Positions 55,610 to 64,000 of a stretch of DNA of 64,000 nt are shown here, in pieces. Where the stretch lies: positions 5,144,001 to 5,208,000 of the forward strand of contig NZ_CP076135.1 in the NCBI RefSeq assembly GCF_018736105.1, given 5' to 3'. The translations under genes were made by a program, and so were the position numbers. This stretch comes from Bradyrhizobium sediminis (GTDB lineage Bacteria > Pseudomonadota > Alphaproteobacteria > Rhizobiales > Xanthobacteraceae). Position 1 is the stretch's first letter. Every line of letters begins with the position of its first letter. The notes beneath the pieces were generated by a model that made no database searches, was not told where the DNA came from, and saw only the letters and a program-made list of their open reading frames with translations.

Positions 55610-56383
55610 TCAGCGCTCGACGAACGCCTTCTCAATGACGAAATGGCCGGGCTCGCCGTGGCTGCCTTCGAGAAAGCCGCGGGTCTCGAACATCGTCCGC
55701 AATTCTTCCAGCATCGCCGGGCTGCCGCACATCATGATGCGGTCGGTCTCGATGTCGAGCGGCGGCTGGCCGATGTCGTTGAACAGCTGCTCCGAGGTGA
55801 TCAGGTCGGTGATGCGGCCGCGGTTGCGGAACGGCTCGCGCGTCACGGTCGGATAATACTGCAGCTTCCCGGTCAAGAGCGGTCCGAACAATTCGTCGTC
55901 GCGCAGCTTCGCCACCAGCTCTTCGCCATAAGCGAGTTCGGAGACCTGCCGGCAGCCGTGCACCAGCACGATGCTCTCGAACCGGTCGTAGACGTCGGGA
56001 TCCTTGATCAGGCTCGCGAACGGCGCCAGACCCGTTCCGGTCGACAGCAGCAGCAGCCGCTGGCCCGGGATCAGGTTGTCGGCGACCAGCGTGCCGGTCG
56101 CCTTACGTCCGACCAGGATGGTGTCGCCTTCCCTGATCTTCTGGAGCTTGGAAGTCAGCGGTCCGTCGGCGACCTTGATCGAGAAGAACTCCAGCGATTC
56201 CTCGTGATTGGCGCTCGCCATGCTGTAGGCGCGCAGCAGCGGACGGCCATCGACCTCGAGGCCGATCATGGCGAACTGCCCGTTCTGGAATCGGAAGCCG
56301 GAATTGCGGGTGGCGGTAAAGCTGAAAAGCGTATCGGTCCAGTGCCGGACGGAAAGAACTTTCTCTCGATGGAATGCGCTCAT
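55610..56383 (-). CDS. fpr: ferredoxin-NADP reductase
   Basis: 257 residues, usual length for Fpr. FAD site RAYSMAS (50-57), NADP site STGTGLAPFASLI (about 113-125), and carboxy end HFVIEKAFVER typical of the class. It moves electrons between NADPH and ferredoxin or flavodoxin in the cytoplasm. ATG at 56383. Confidence 0.92.
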   Translation of the reverse strand: MSAFHREKVLSVRHWTDTLFSFTATRNSGFRFQNGQFAMIGLEVDGRPLLRAYSMASANHEESLEFFSIKVADGPLTSKLQKIREGDTILVGRKATGTLVADNLIPGQRLLLLSTGTGLAPFASLIKDPDVYDRFESIVLVHGCRQVSELAYGEELVAKLRDDELFGPLLTGKLQYYPTVTREPFRNRGRITDLITSEQLFNDIGQPPLDIETDRIMMCGSPAMLEELRTMFETRGFLEGSHGEPGHFVIEKAFVER

Positions 56384-56686
56384 GTGTTTTCGTTTTTCCT
56401 GTCGGCCTGACGTGGAACGAACGGTTGTTCGGCCTCGAGAGAGGCAAAAAACCCCTGCAATGTCTGATGATTTGGCGCTTCACCTACGCCAAAACGAGAG
56501 ATAGTCAACCAGCCTTGAAGCGCAATTGCGCGCTCGGAATGGCAGTCGATTCATCTCGAAGACCGGTTCAGAAAATCTTCATCGCCTGAGCGGCGCATAC
56601 GCAATTAACTTGCTGAAATACGTGCCGTTGCGGCAGGAAATTGCCCCCGCGACCTCCGAAATTTCGTTAAAGATAAAGCATCAAGA
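56384..56686. other. divergent promoter region of fpr and the ATP-grasp gene
   Basis: 303 bases with no gene. A 12-base palindrome gcgcaattgcgc at 56520-56531 and a short hairpin gcctc-gaga-gaggc near 56433 are visible. Neither is assigned. Confidence 0.45.
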
Positions 56687-57721
56687 ATGGAATGCCAGAT
56701 CGCCGGATATTGCATGCGCGACTTGAAAGATTTTCGAGCGGGAAAACCGGGCTTCTATCCGGACCAGGCGGTCTATGCCGCCTATGCCTGCGCCGAATTC
56801 GGCCTCGCATTCGCGGATCGCGACGGCGGAACGGGGCTGGTGTTCAGCGTCAGTTCGACGGCCGGCTGCGTTCATTTCGGCGCCGGGCGCTGCTCATGCT
56901 ATCCGCAGAACAACGCCACCGCATCGACGCTGGCGTCGGACAAATACTTCACCAGCCGGATTCTCGAACAGGCCGGCGTCGCGACGTTGGGCGGCGAATA
57001 TTTCTTCCTTTGGGACCGCCACCGCGCCCATCGCCCCGCGGGGCATGAGCGCGAGGATGCGCTGGCGCATTTCCGGAAACTGGGTGGATCGGCTTTCGTC
57101 AAACCCCTGACCGGTTCGCGCGGCGATTTCGCGCAGGCGGTGCATGACGAGGCCTCGCTGGTGCGATATCTCGGCGAGGTCGCGCCCTACTACGACGCGA
57201 TCCTGATGCAGCCCATCGTCGCGGGAACTGAATACAGGGTGTTCCTGCTCGACGACGAGGTGCTGTTTACGGCGCGCAAATATCCGCCCTCGCTGCTGGG
57301 CGACGGCGTCCGCCGCATCCGCGATCTCCTGACCGCGCACAATGACGGCTTGCGATCTCGCGGCCTTTCGCCGGTTGCCGTGAGCAACGATCGCGGCACG
57401 GCGCTCGATGCCGTGCTAGCGAAGGGCGAGCGCTGGGACATTCCCGGACGCATGAACCTGAGCGCCGGCGGCACGATGCGGCTCGAACCGCTGCCTTCCG
57501 AACCCGCGCTGGCGCTGGCGAAGCAGGCCGTGAGCGCGCTCGGACTGCGCGTCGCCGCCGTCGACCTGTTCACCGATATCGGCGGCGACCCCGGCGCGGT
57601 ACGCGTGATCGAGGTCAACTCCAACCCGTCGATCCGGCTCCTGGAGCAATCGCAGCGCGGCGACCTGATCCTGAAAATCTGGCACCATACCTTTGCCGCG
57701 ACGGGACTGCTCGGTGTTTGA
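56687..57721 (+). CDS. ATP-grasp ligase of the cyanophycin-synthetase type
   Basis: 344 residues. ATP-grasp features: SDKYFTSRILEQAGV, AFVKPLTGSRGD (lysine and glycine-rich loop), MQPIVAGTEYRVFLLDDEV, GDGVRRIRDLLTAHN, GRMNLSAGGT, and metal site RVIEVNSNPSIR. The GDGVxxIxxL and NLSxGGT signatures are those of the CphA middle domain, which ligates an amino acid to a peptide carboxylate. No Mur-ligase half is attached; that function is encoded by the next gene. Substrates unknown. An ATG at 56714 is an alternative start. Confidence 0.82.
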   Translation: MECQIAGYCMRDLKDFRAGKPGFYPDQAVYAAYACAEFGLAFADRDGGTGLVFSVSSTAGCVHFGAGRCSCYPQNNATASTLASDKYFTSRILEQAGVATLGGEYFFLWDRHRAHRPAGHEREDALAHFRKLGGSAFVKPLTGSRGDFAQAVHDEASLVRYLGEVAPYYDAILMQPIVAGTEYRVFLLDDEVLFTARKYPPSLLGDGVRRIRDLLTAHNDGLRSRGLSPVAVSNDRGTALDAVLAKGERWDIPGRMNLSAGGTMRLEPLPSEPALALAKQAVSALGLRVAAVDLFTDIGGDPGAVRVIEVNSNPSIRLLEQSQRGDLILKIWHHTFAATGLLGV

Positions 57722-59030
57722 CCTCCCGAAATATGGCGACGGCGTCTGCCTGGCCCGGATGGCCGAGCTGCTCGAGGCGCTGGCGATCGATCGCGAGCGC
57801 CTCGCACGCGTCTCCGTCGCCGTCACCGGGTCCAACGGCAAGGGGTCCACCGCGGCGCTCTGCGCCGGCATCGGCCGCGCCTATGGCCTGCGCACGGGCA
57901 TGTTCACCTCGCCGCATCTCTATCGTTTCAACGAGCGGGTTCAGCTCGATGGCGCTCCGATCGGCGATGACGATCTGGCGCGGCTGAAACGGCGGATCGA
58001 GGCCGCGATCGCCGAGGTCTCACAGCGGCGTGGCGAGCAGTTCGGCGCTTTCGAAGCGCTGTTTGCGCTGGCCTGCCTGCATTTTCAGGAGTGCGAATGC
58101 GAGTTTGCCGCCTTCGAGGCCGGCATCGGCGGGCGCTACGATCCGGTACGTCTGATCGGCGCGCCCGTCGCCTGCGTCACCTCGGTCGATTACGAGCACG
58201 TCGAACTGCTCGGCCATTCCCTTGAATTGATCGCCTCCGACAAGAGCGACGCCTGCGCCGCCGGCGGCACTGTCATCTATGGCGAGAATTGCCGGACGCT
58301 GCGGCCGCACCTGATCGAATACAACCGCAATCGCGACATTGCCTCGCTGTTCGTTCGCGAGCAGATCGGCATCGACAGCGAAGTCGCATCGGCGTCGGGG
58401 CTGCGGTTCGATTATCAGTTCGGATATTACGATTTTCGTCACGTCGAAATCGGCTTGCCCGGCGCGTTTCAGATCAATAACGCAGCCATTGCGATCACCC
58501 TGTTCCTGCTCTGGCTGCAACGCACGCACCCCCGCAAGGCTCTCGACCGGATTGAAGCCGCCGTGCGAGCCGGTCTGAGCGATACGCGTTGGCCCGGTCG
58601 CCTCGAAACGATCAGGCAAGATCCGCTCACGGTGATCGACGTCGGCCATACGCCCGACGGCGTCCGGCAAGCGCTCGCCGGCCTCAAGGCGATCCATGGC
58701 GCGGACGGCTGGGTTCTGGTGACCGGCGTTTCCCGCGACAAGAAGGCCGAGGAGATCGCGGGCGCGCTGGCGCCGTCCTTCGACACCATCATCTGTACGC
58801 GCGCGCACCACAAGGGCGCCGACGCCGAGCTCATCGCCCGGGCGGTGCGGGCGGCCAATCCGCAGGCCGCCGTTCACAAAGCTGCCACCATCGAGGACGC
58901 GGTCGGTATCAGCGAAGTACTCGCCGCCGCCCAAAATCGAAAGATCTACGTCGCCGGCGGACTGTTCCTAGCGATCGAATACGCGGTCGTCGCGCGAGGT
59001 GGCCGTGCGGAGGAACTGACGTTCTTTTGA
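57714..59030 (+). CDS. FolC-like Mur ligase family protein
   Basis: 438 residues. P-loop TGSNGKGST (38-46), TSPHLYRFNERVQLDG and FALACLHF are FolC-like, then AFEAGIGGRYDPVRL, a middle domain with INNAAIAI, and a carboxy domain starting VIDVGHTPDGVRQALAGL. FolC adds glutamate to folate, MurE-type enzymes to peptides; here the partner is an ATP-grasp gene whose stop overlaps the start by 8 bases. GTG at 57714 is taken; a TTG at 57693 is also open. Likely forms one pathway with its neighbour, not the housekeeping folate enzyme. Confidence 0.8.
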   Translation: MFDLPKYGDGVCLARMAELLEALAIDRERLARVSVAVTGSNGKGSTAALCAGIGRAYGLRTGMFTSPHLYRFNERVQLDGAPIGDDDLARLKRRIEAAIAEVSQRRGEQFGAFEALFALACLHFQECECEFAAFEAGIGGRYDPVRLIGAPVACVTSVDYEHVELLGHSLELIASDKSDACAAGGTVIYGENCRTLRPHLIEYNRNRDIASLFVREQIGIDSEVASASGLRFDYQFGYYDFRHVEIGLPGAFQINNAAIAITLFLLWLQRTHPRKALDRIEAAVRAGLSDTRWPGRLETIRQDPLTVIDVGHTPDGVRQALAGLKAIHGADGWVLVTGVSRDKKAEEIAGALAPSFDTIICTRAHHKGADAELIARAVRAANPQAAVHKAATIEDAVGISEVLAAAQNRKIYVAGGLFLAIEYAVVARGGRAEELTFF

Positions 59031-59047
59031 CGAGGCTCAAGTGCAAC

Positions 59048-59146
59048 CCCTCATCCTGAGGAGCGCGCCCTTGCGCGCGTCTCGAAGGATGCAGGCCCGG
59101 GCCACATGGTTCGAGACGCGCAAAGATGCGCTCCTCACCATGAGGG
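59048..59146. repeat. pair of dispersed repeats in inverted orientation, 'CCTCATCCTGAGGAG' type
   Basis: The left copy (59048-59091) runs from ccctcatcctgaggagcgcg to tctcgaaggatg. The right copy (59105-59146) is its reverse with a few changes (catggttcgagacgcgc ... ccatgaggg). Same family as 18521-18653. Confidence 0.75.
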
Positions 59147-59288
59147 TCGCAACCACCGCCGCGTTTGCCAGAATGTTCCCGTTGTGGAATGAACGCCCGC
59201 CGATTAGCGTCACGCGCAATGCTTATGGGTAGTCGGGCGCTTTCAGCGCGCCGACTACATCGAGAACCGAGGGTTAGGGAGAAACACC

Positions 59289-60290
<1,002 letters not shown>

Positions 60291-60308
60291 GCCCGGACTC
60301 TATCAGTT

Positions 60309-60445
60309 GTCGTCCCGGCGAACGCCGGGACCCATACTCCGCGGCGGGTGTGATGTGGAAAGCCGGCTGACATTCTGCGCAAACGAGAGGACACGGCGTG
60401 TGGGTCCCGGATCGGCGCTCGCCATGCTCGCTTGTCCGGGGCGAC
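60309..60445. repeat. dispersed palindromic repeat, 'GTCGTCCCGGCGAACGCCGGGAC' type
   Basis: Ends are inverted (gtcgtcccggcgaacgccgg at the left, cttgtccggggcgac at the right) with a cgtgtgggtcccgg part between. It fills the gap between the convergent MDR and RND genes and may act as a transcription end. Confidence 0.6.
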
Positions 60446-60479
60446 GGAGATCTTGAATGCCCGGGCATGACGAGCAAGC

Positions 60480-63400
60480 CTAATGCGTCACGCCCGGCGT
60501 CGGCGCAACCGGCTGCGGCGCGGGGGATTCGCTCGTCCGTCCCGCCAGCCAGTTCTCGAACCGCTGCACCACGACGAAGAAGGTCGGGACGAACAGCACG
60601 GCGAGGCAGGTCGAGGCGATCATGCCCGAGAACACGGTGATGCCGATCGACTTCCGGGCGCTGGCGCCGGCGCCGGTCGCCAGCACCAGCGGCACCACGC
60701 CGAGGATGAAGGCGAACGAGGTCATCAGGATCGGGCGGAACCGGGCCCGCGCCGCCTCGATCGCGGATTCCATCAGCGGCTTGCGGCCGCGTACGTGCAG
60801 CTCCAGCGCCACCTCCACGATCAGGATGGCGTTTTTCGCCGACAGCGCGATCAGCAGGATAATCCCGATCTGGGTGTAGAGGTTGTTCTCGATCCGCAAC
60901 GCCGTCAGCACCGACATCGGGCCGAGTAGCGACAACGGCACGGCGAGGATCACCGAGATCGGCGCGTACCAGCTTTCATATTGCCCGGCCAGCACCAGGT
61001 ACACGAGCAGCAAGGCAAGGCCGAACGCGAAGTAGATCTGGCCGCCGACGACTTTCTCCTGGTACGACATCGCCGTCCATTCATAGCCGGTCCCCGCCGG
61101 CAGGGTCCTGGCGGCGATCTCCTCCATCAGCGCCATCGACTGGCCGGAGCTGTAGCCGGTGGCCGGCAGGCCGATCACGGTCGCGGACGGATAGAGATTG
61201 TACAGGCTGATCAGCGAAGGGCCGACCGCCGGCGTGATCTTCGCCACCGTGCCGAGCGGAATCATGTCGCCCTGGCTGTTGCGCACCATCAGCTTTTCGA
61301 TATCCCGCGGCGTCAGGCGGAATTGCGCATCCGCCTGGGCGTAGACCTGGAAGGTGCGCCCGAACTTGTTGAACTGGTTGACGTAGGTCGAGCCCATATA
61401 AGAGGACAGGGTCGAGAAGATCTGGTCGGTGGTGACATGCAGGGTCTGGGTCTTGATGCGGTCCACCTCGACGTCGAACTGCGGCACCATCGAGCGGAAT
61501 GACGAACTGACGCGCTGCAGCGCGCTTTGGGTCTGCGCGTTGGAGACGATCGCGCCGGCGATCGCCTGCAGTTTGCCGAAATCGGCATTGCCGTCTCGCA
61601 ACTGGATCTGCATGGCGAAGCCCGCGGCGTTGCCGATGCCCTGGATCGGCGGCGGCGGGATCACCAGAATCCGGGCCTCCTGGATCACGGACAGCTTCTC
61701 GTTCAGGCCGACGAACAACGACCGCAGATCCTCGCCCGGGCCGCGCGCGCTCCACTCCTTCAGGACCAGGTAGGCGACGCCGGCACTGGACAGGCTCGAG
61801 GAATTGTCGAGCGCCGATATGCCGGCGATGCCGATCACCTGTTCGACGCCCGGCGACTTGCCGGCCAGTTCGCTGACCTGATGGAGCACGCGCTGGGTAC
61901 GGTCGAGGGCGGCGCCATCGGGCAACTGCACCGCGACGAGCAGATAGCCCTGATCCTCGATCGGAATGAAACCGGTCGGCACCCGCGACAGGCCGTAACC
62001 GGCGATGCCGATCAGGATCAGCGCCGATATCACCGACAGATTGCTGTGCGCGACCAGGCGGCCGATCAGCCCGGCATACCCCCGCTCGAGGCGGTCATAG
62101 ACGGCGTTGAAGCCGCGATAGAAGAAGTTGCGCTGTTCAGGCGGCACCGGCCGTCGCAGCCACAGCGCGCATTGCGTCGGCTTCAGCGTTGCGGCGTTGA
62201 CGGCGCTGAGCAGCGCGGTCGCGGCTATCACCAGCGCGAATTGCGCGTACATCCGTCCCGTCAGCCCCGGCAGGAACGCCGCCGGCAGGAACACCGAGAT
62301 CAGCACCAGCGTGATGCCGACGATCGGCGCGAACAGCGCATCCATCGCCTTGATCGCCGCGTCATGGCCCGACATGCCCTGCTCGATATTGTGCGCGGCG
62401 CCCTCGACCACGACGATGGCGTCGTCCACCACGATGCCGATCGCGAGCACGATCGCAAACAGGGTCGAGATGTTGACGGTGAAGCCGAGCGCCGCCATCG
62501 CAGCAAAGGCGCCGATAATCGTCACCGGCACGGTGGTGGCAGGGACCAGCATCGCCCGCCAGTCCTGCAGAAAGATCAGGATCACGATCAGAACCAGAAA
62601 GCCGGCCTCGATCAGGGTCTTGTAGACTTCCTTGATCGATTCCGAGACGAATTTGGTGGTGTCGAACGGCGTGTCGTACTTGATGTCCTGCGGAAATCCC
62701 TTCGCCAGCGCCGCCATCTTGGCCTCGACCGCCTTCTCGACCTCGAGCGCGTTGGCGCCCGGCGACTGGAATACGGCGATGCCGGTGGAAGGCCTGTTGT
62801 TGAGCGAGAATATCTGGCTGTAGGTCTGCGCGCCCAGTTCGACCCAGCCGACGTCGCGCACCCGGGTGACGTCGCCGCTGCTGCCGGTCTTGACGATGAT
62901 GTTCTCGAACTGGCTCTTGTCGTCGAGCCGTCCGTTGACGTTGAGCGTGTACTGGAACGCCTGCCCGGCCGGCGTCGGCGGCGCGCCGACCTGGCCCGCG
63001 GTGACCTGCTGGCTCTGCTGCTGGATCGAGGAAATGACGTCCTGCGGCATCAGCCCGCGGACCTGCAGCTTGTTCGGGTCGAGCCAGACCCGCATCGAAT
63101 ACTGGCCGGCGCCGAACACCGTGACATTGCCCACCCCCGGCAGCCGCGACAGTTCGTCCCGGATATTGATGGTGGCGTAGTTGGAGAGGAAAAGGCTGTC
63201 ATAGGTCGCGTTCGGCGAAGTCAGCGTCACGAACAGCAGGATCGCCGTCGACCTCTTCTGCACGGTGACGCCCTGGTTCTGGACCGACTGCGGCAGCTGC
63301 GACAGCGCGCTCGACACCCGGTTCTGCACCAGCACCTGCGCGAAATTGAGATCGGTGCCGATCTTGAACGTCACCGTCAGCGAATAGGTGCCGTCGGCGC

Positions 63401-63650
63401 CGCTGTAGGACTGCATGTAAAGCATGTCCTCGACGCCGTTGACCTGCTGCTCGATCGGCAGCGCCACGGTGTCGATCACGGTCTTGGCGCTGGCGCCGGG
63501 ATAGCGGGTGGTGACCTGCACCGTCGGCGGCACCACGTCGGGATATTGCGCGACCGCGAGGCTGAACAGCGCCACGCCGCCGATCAAGATCATCAGGATC
63601 GCGATGACGTTGGAAAGAACCGGCCGCTCGATGAAGAATTTCGAAATCAT
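60480..63650 (-). CDS. RND multidrug efflux permease (HAE1 family)
   Basis: 1056 residues, full length. Twelve membrane helices with two large periplasmic loops; helix 4 carries the proton relay GIVVDDAIVVVE with paired aspartates. The first helix is ERPVLSNVIAILMILIGG. It pumps drugs from the periplasm or inner-membrane leaflet through an outer-membrane channel, driven by protons. It lies 10 bases after its adaptor gene. No outer-membrane factor follows. Confidence 0.95.
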   Translation of the reverse strand: MISKFFIERPVLSNVIAILMILIGGVALFSLAVAQYPDVVPPTVQVTTRYPGASAKTVIDTVALPIEQQVNGVEDMLYMQSYSGADGTYSLTVTFKIGTDLNFAQVLVQNRVSSALSQLPQSVQNQGVTVQKRSTAILLFVTLTSPNATYDSLFLSNYATINIRDELSRLPGVGNVTVFGAGQYSMRVWLDPNKLQVRGLMPQDVISSIQQQSQQVTAGQVGAPPTPAGQAFQYTLNVNGRLDDKSQFENIIVKTGSSGDVTRVRDVGWVELGAQTYSQIFSLNNRPSTGIAVFQSPGANALEVEKAVEAKMAALAKGFPQDIKYDTPFDTTKFVSESIKEVYKTLIEAGFLVLIVILIFLQDWRAMLVPATTVPVTIIGAFAAMAALGFTVNISTLFAIVLAIGIVVDDAIVVVEGAAHNIEQGMSGHDAAIKAMDALFAPIVGITLVLISVFLPAAFLPGLTGRMYAQFALVIAATALLSAVNAATLKPTQCALWLRRPVPPEQRNFFYRGFNAVYDRLERGYAGLIGRLVAHSNLSVISALILIGIAGYGLSRVPTGFIPIEDQGYLLVAVQLPDGAALDRTQRVLHQVSELAGKSPGVEQVIGIAGISALDNSSSLSSAGVAYLVLKEWSARGPGEDLRSLFVGLNEKLSVIQEARILVIPPPPIQGIGNAAGFAMQIQLRDGNADFGKLQAIAGAIVSNAQTQSALQRVSSSFRSMVPQFDVEVDRIKTQTLHVTTDQIFSTLSSYMGSTYVNQFNKFGRTFQVYAQADAQFRLTPRDIEKLMVRNSQGDMIPLGTVAKITPAVGPSLISLYNLYPSATVIGLPATGYSSGQSMALMEEIAARTLPAGTGYEWTAMSYQEKVVGGQIYFAFGLALLLVYLVLAGQYESWYAPISVILAVPLSLLGPMSVLTALRIENNLYTQIGIILLIALSAKNAILIVEVALELHVRGRKPLMESAIEAARARFRPILMTSFAFILGVVPLVLATGAGASARKSIGITVFSGMIASTCLAVLFVPTFFVVVQRFENWLAGRTSESPAPQPVAPTPGVTH

Positions 63651-63660
63651 GGGCCCGGTC

Positions 63661-64000
63661 CTATTTGGCCGACGCCGGCGACGATTCGATCTTCCGCAGC
63701 TGCGGATCGACCTTCTGGCCGGGGATCGCCCGCAGCAGCCCGGCGATGACGACGCGATCGTCCGACTTCAGGCCGCTTTCGATCACGCGCAGACCGCCTT
63801 CCAGCGGCCCGGTCTGCACCTTGCGCTGCTCGACGACATTGTCCTTGTTCACCACCAGTACGTAGCGTCCGGCCTGGTCGCTGCCGAGCGCCGCGTCGGG
63901 CACCAGCAATGCGTTCTGCTGCTGATCGAGGGGCACGCGGATCCGGACGAAAGAGCCGGGCAGCAAGGCCCGGTCGGAATTCGGCAGCACGCCGCGCACC
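63661..64000 (-). CDS. RND efflux periplasmic adaptor subunit (carboxy-terminal part)
   Basis: At least 112 residues to the right edge; the start lies beyond the window. LLPGSFVRIRVPL, LLVPDAALGSDQAGRYVLVV and VQTGPLEGGLRVIESGLKSDDRVVIAGL are the beta-barrel and membrane-proximal domains of AcrA-type membrane fusion proteins. It connects the RND permease to the outer-membrane channel. The permease gene follows within 10 bases. Confidence 0.9.
   Translation of the reverse strand, partial: VRGVLPNSDRALLPGSFVRIRVPLDQQQNALLVPDAALGSDQAGRYVLVVNKDNVVEQRKVQTGPLEGGLRVIESGLKSDDRVVIAGLLRAIPGQKVDPQLRKIESSPASAK

Noticed and set aside
61527..63749. 740-residue open frame on the plus strand
   Set aside because: Antisense of the RND permease; high GC keeps the opposite frame open by chance.

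Overview
The window looks like chromosomal DNA of an alphaproteobacterium close to Bradyrhizobium (Nitrobacteraceae). The evidence is high GC with strong third-position bias, a ChvG/ChvI-HprK-EIIA-HPr block, an ATP-dependent PEP carboxykinase, a perfect FNR/FixK half-site pair, a CtrA-type box, and several dispersed palindromic repeats of the kind common in that group. Genus assignment is inference from gene content and style, not from a marker gene. I found no tRNA, rRNA, CRISPR array, transposase or integrase.

Region 1 (1-12.6 kb) is core metabolism and regulation: an acyl-CoA thioesterase and arginase pair, pckA (convergent, sharing a hairpin terminator), a HugZ-like FMN protein, the chvI-chvG two-component system running by a 4-base overlap into a minimal HPr kinase, then a mannose-type EIIA and HPr, a family-39 glycosyltransferase and lepA. 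Region 2 (12.7-29.8 kb) is mixed: acetyltransferases, an acyl-CoA-dehydrogenase-like flavoprotein, DUF1801, a PAS-GGDEF-EAL protein with a degenerate GGDEF, a truncated L,D-transpeptidase, mepA, modABC, a GNAT-GFA fusion, an MFS carrier, a K+/H+ antiporter, MscS, map and radC.

Region 3 (29.8-32.4 kb) is an accessory segment (GST, AraC regulator, YdeI-like protein) bounded by the 3' end of radC and by a second, diverged 161-base copy of that 3' end. Region 4 (32.5-43.1 kb) holds DedA, a LysR/oxidoreductase divergent pair, a cupin, a methyltransferase, small secreted proteins including one with a symmetric six-cysteine pattern, an AraC regulator, an ECF42-type sigma factor with its DGPF partner, and a globin-coupled chemoreceptor behind a CtrA-type box. 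Region 5 (43.4-50 kb) has a PAS-PAS-XRE regulator and a tightly coupled five-gene operon (ABC substrate-binding protein, ATPase, permease, 2-hydroxyacid dehydrogenase, AprI/Inh-like protein) divergent from a creatininase-family hydrolase.

Region 6 (50-64 kb) has a small secreted protein, a two-barrel porin, a membrane-anchored glutamate-synthase-like flavoprotein, a patatin, ferredoxin-NADP reductase, a two-gene operon of a cyanophycin-synthetase-like ATP-grasp ligase and a FolC-like Mur ligase, an MDR oxidoreductase, and an RND efflux pump whose adaptor gene runs off the right edge.

The best candidates for something undescribed are the split ATP-grasp/Mur-ligase operon, the radC-flanked cassette, the symmetric six-cysteine secreted protein, and the PAS-PAS-XRE regulator with its own palindrome. 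All start choices and functions are read by eye; no search was run.
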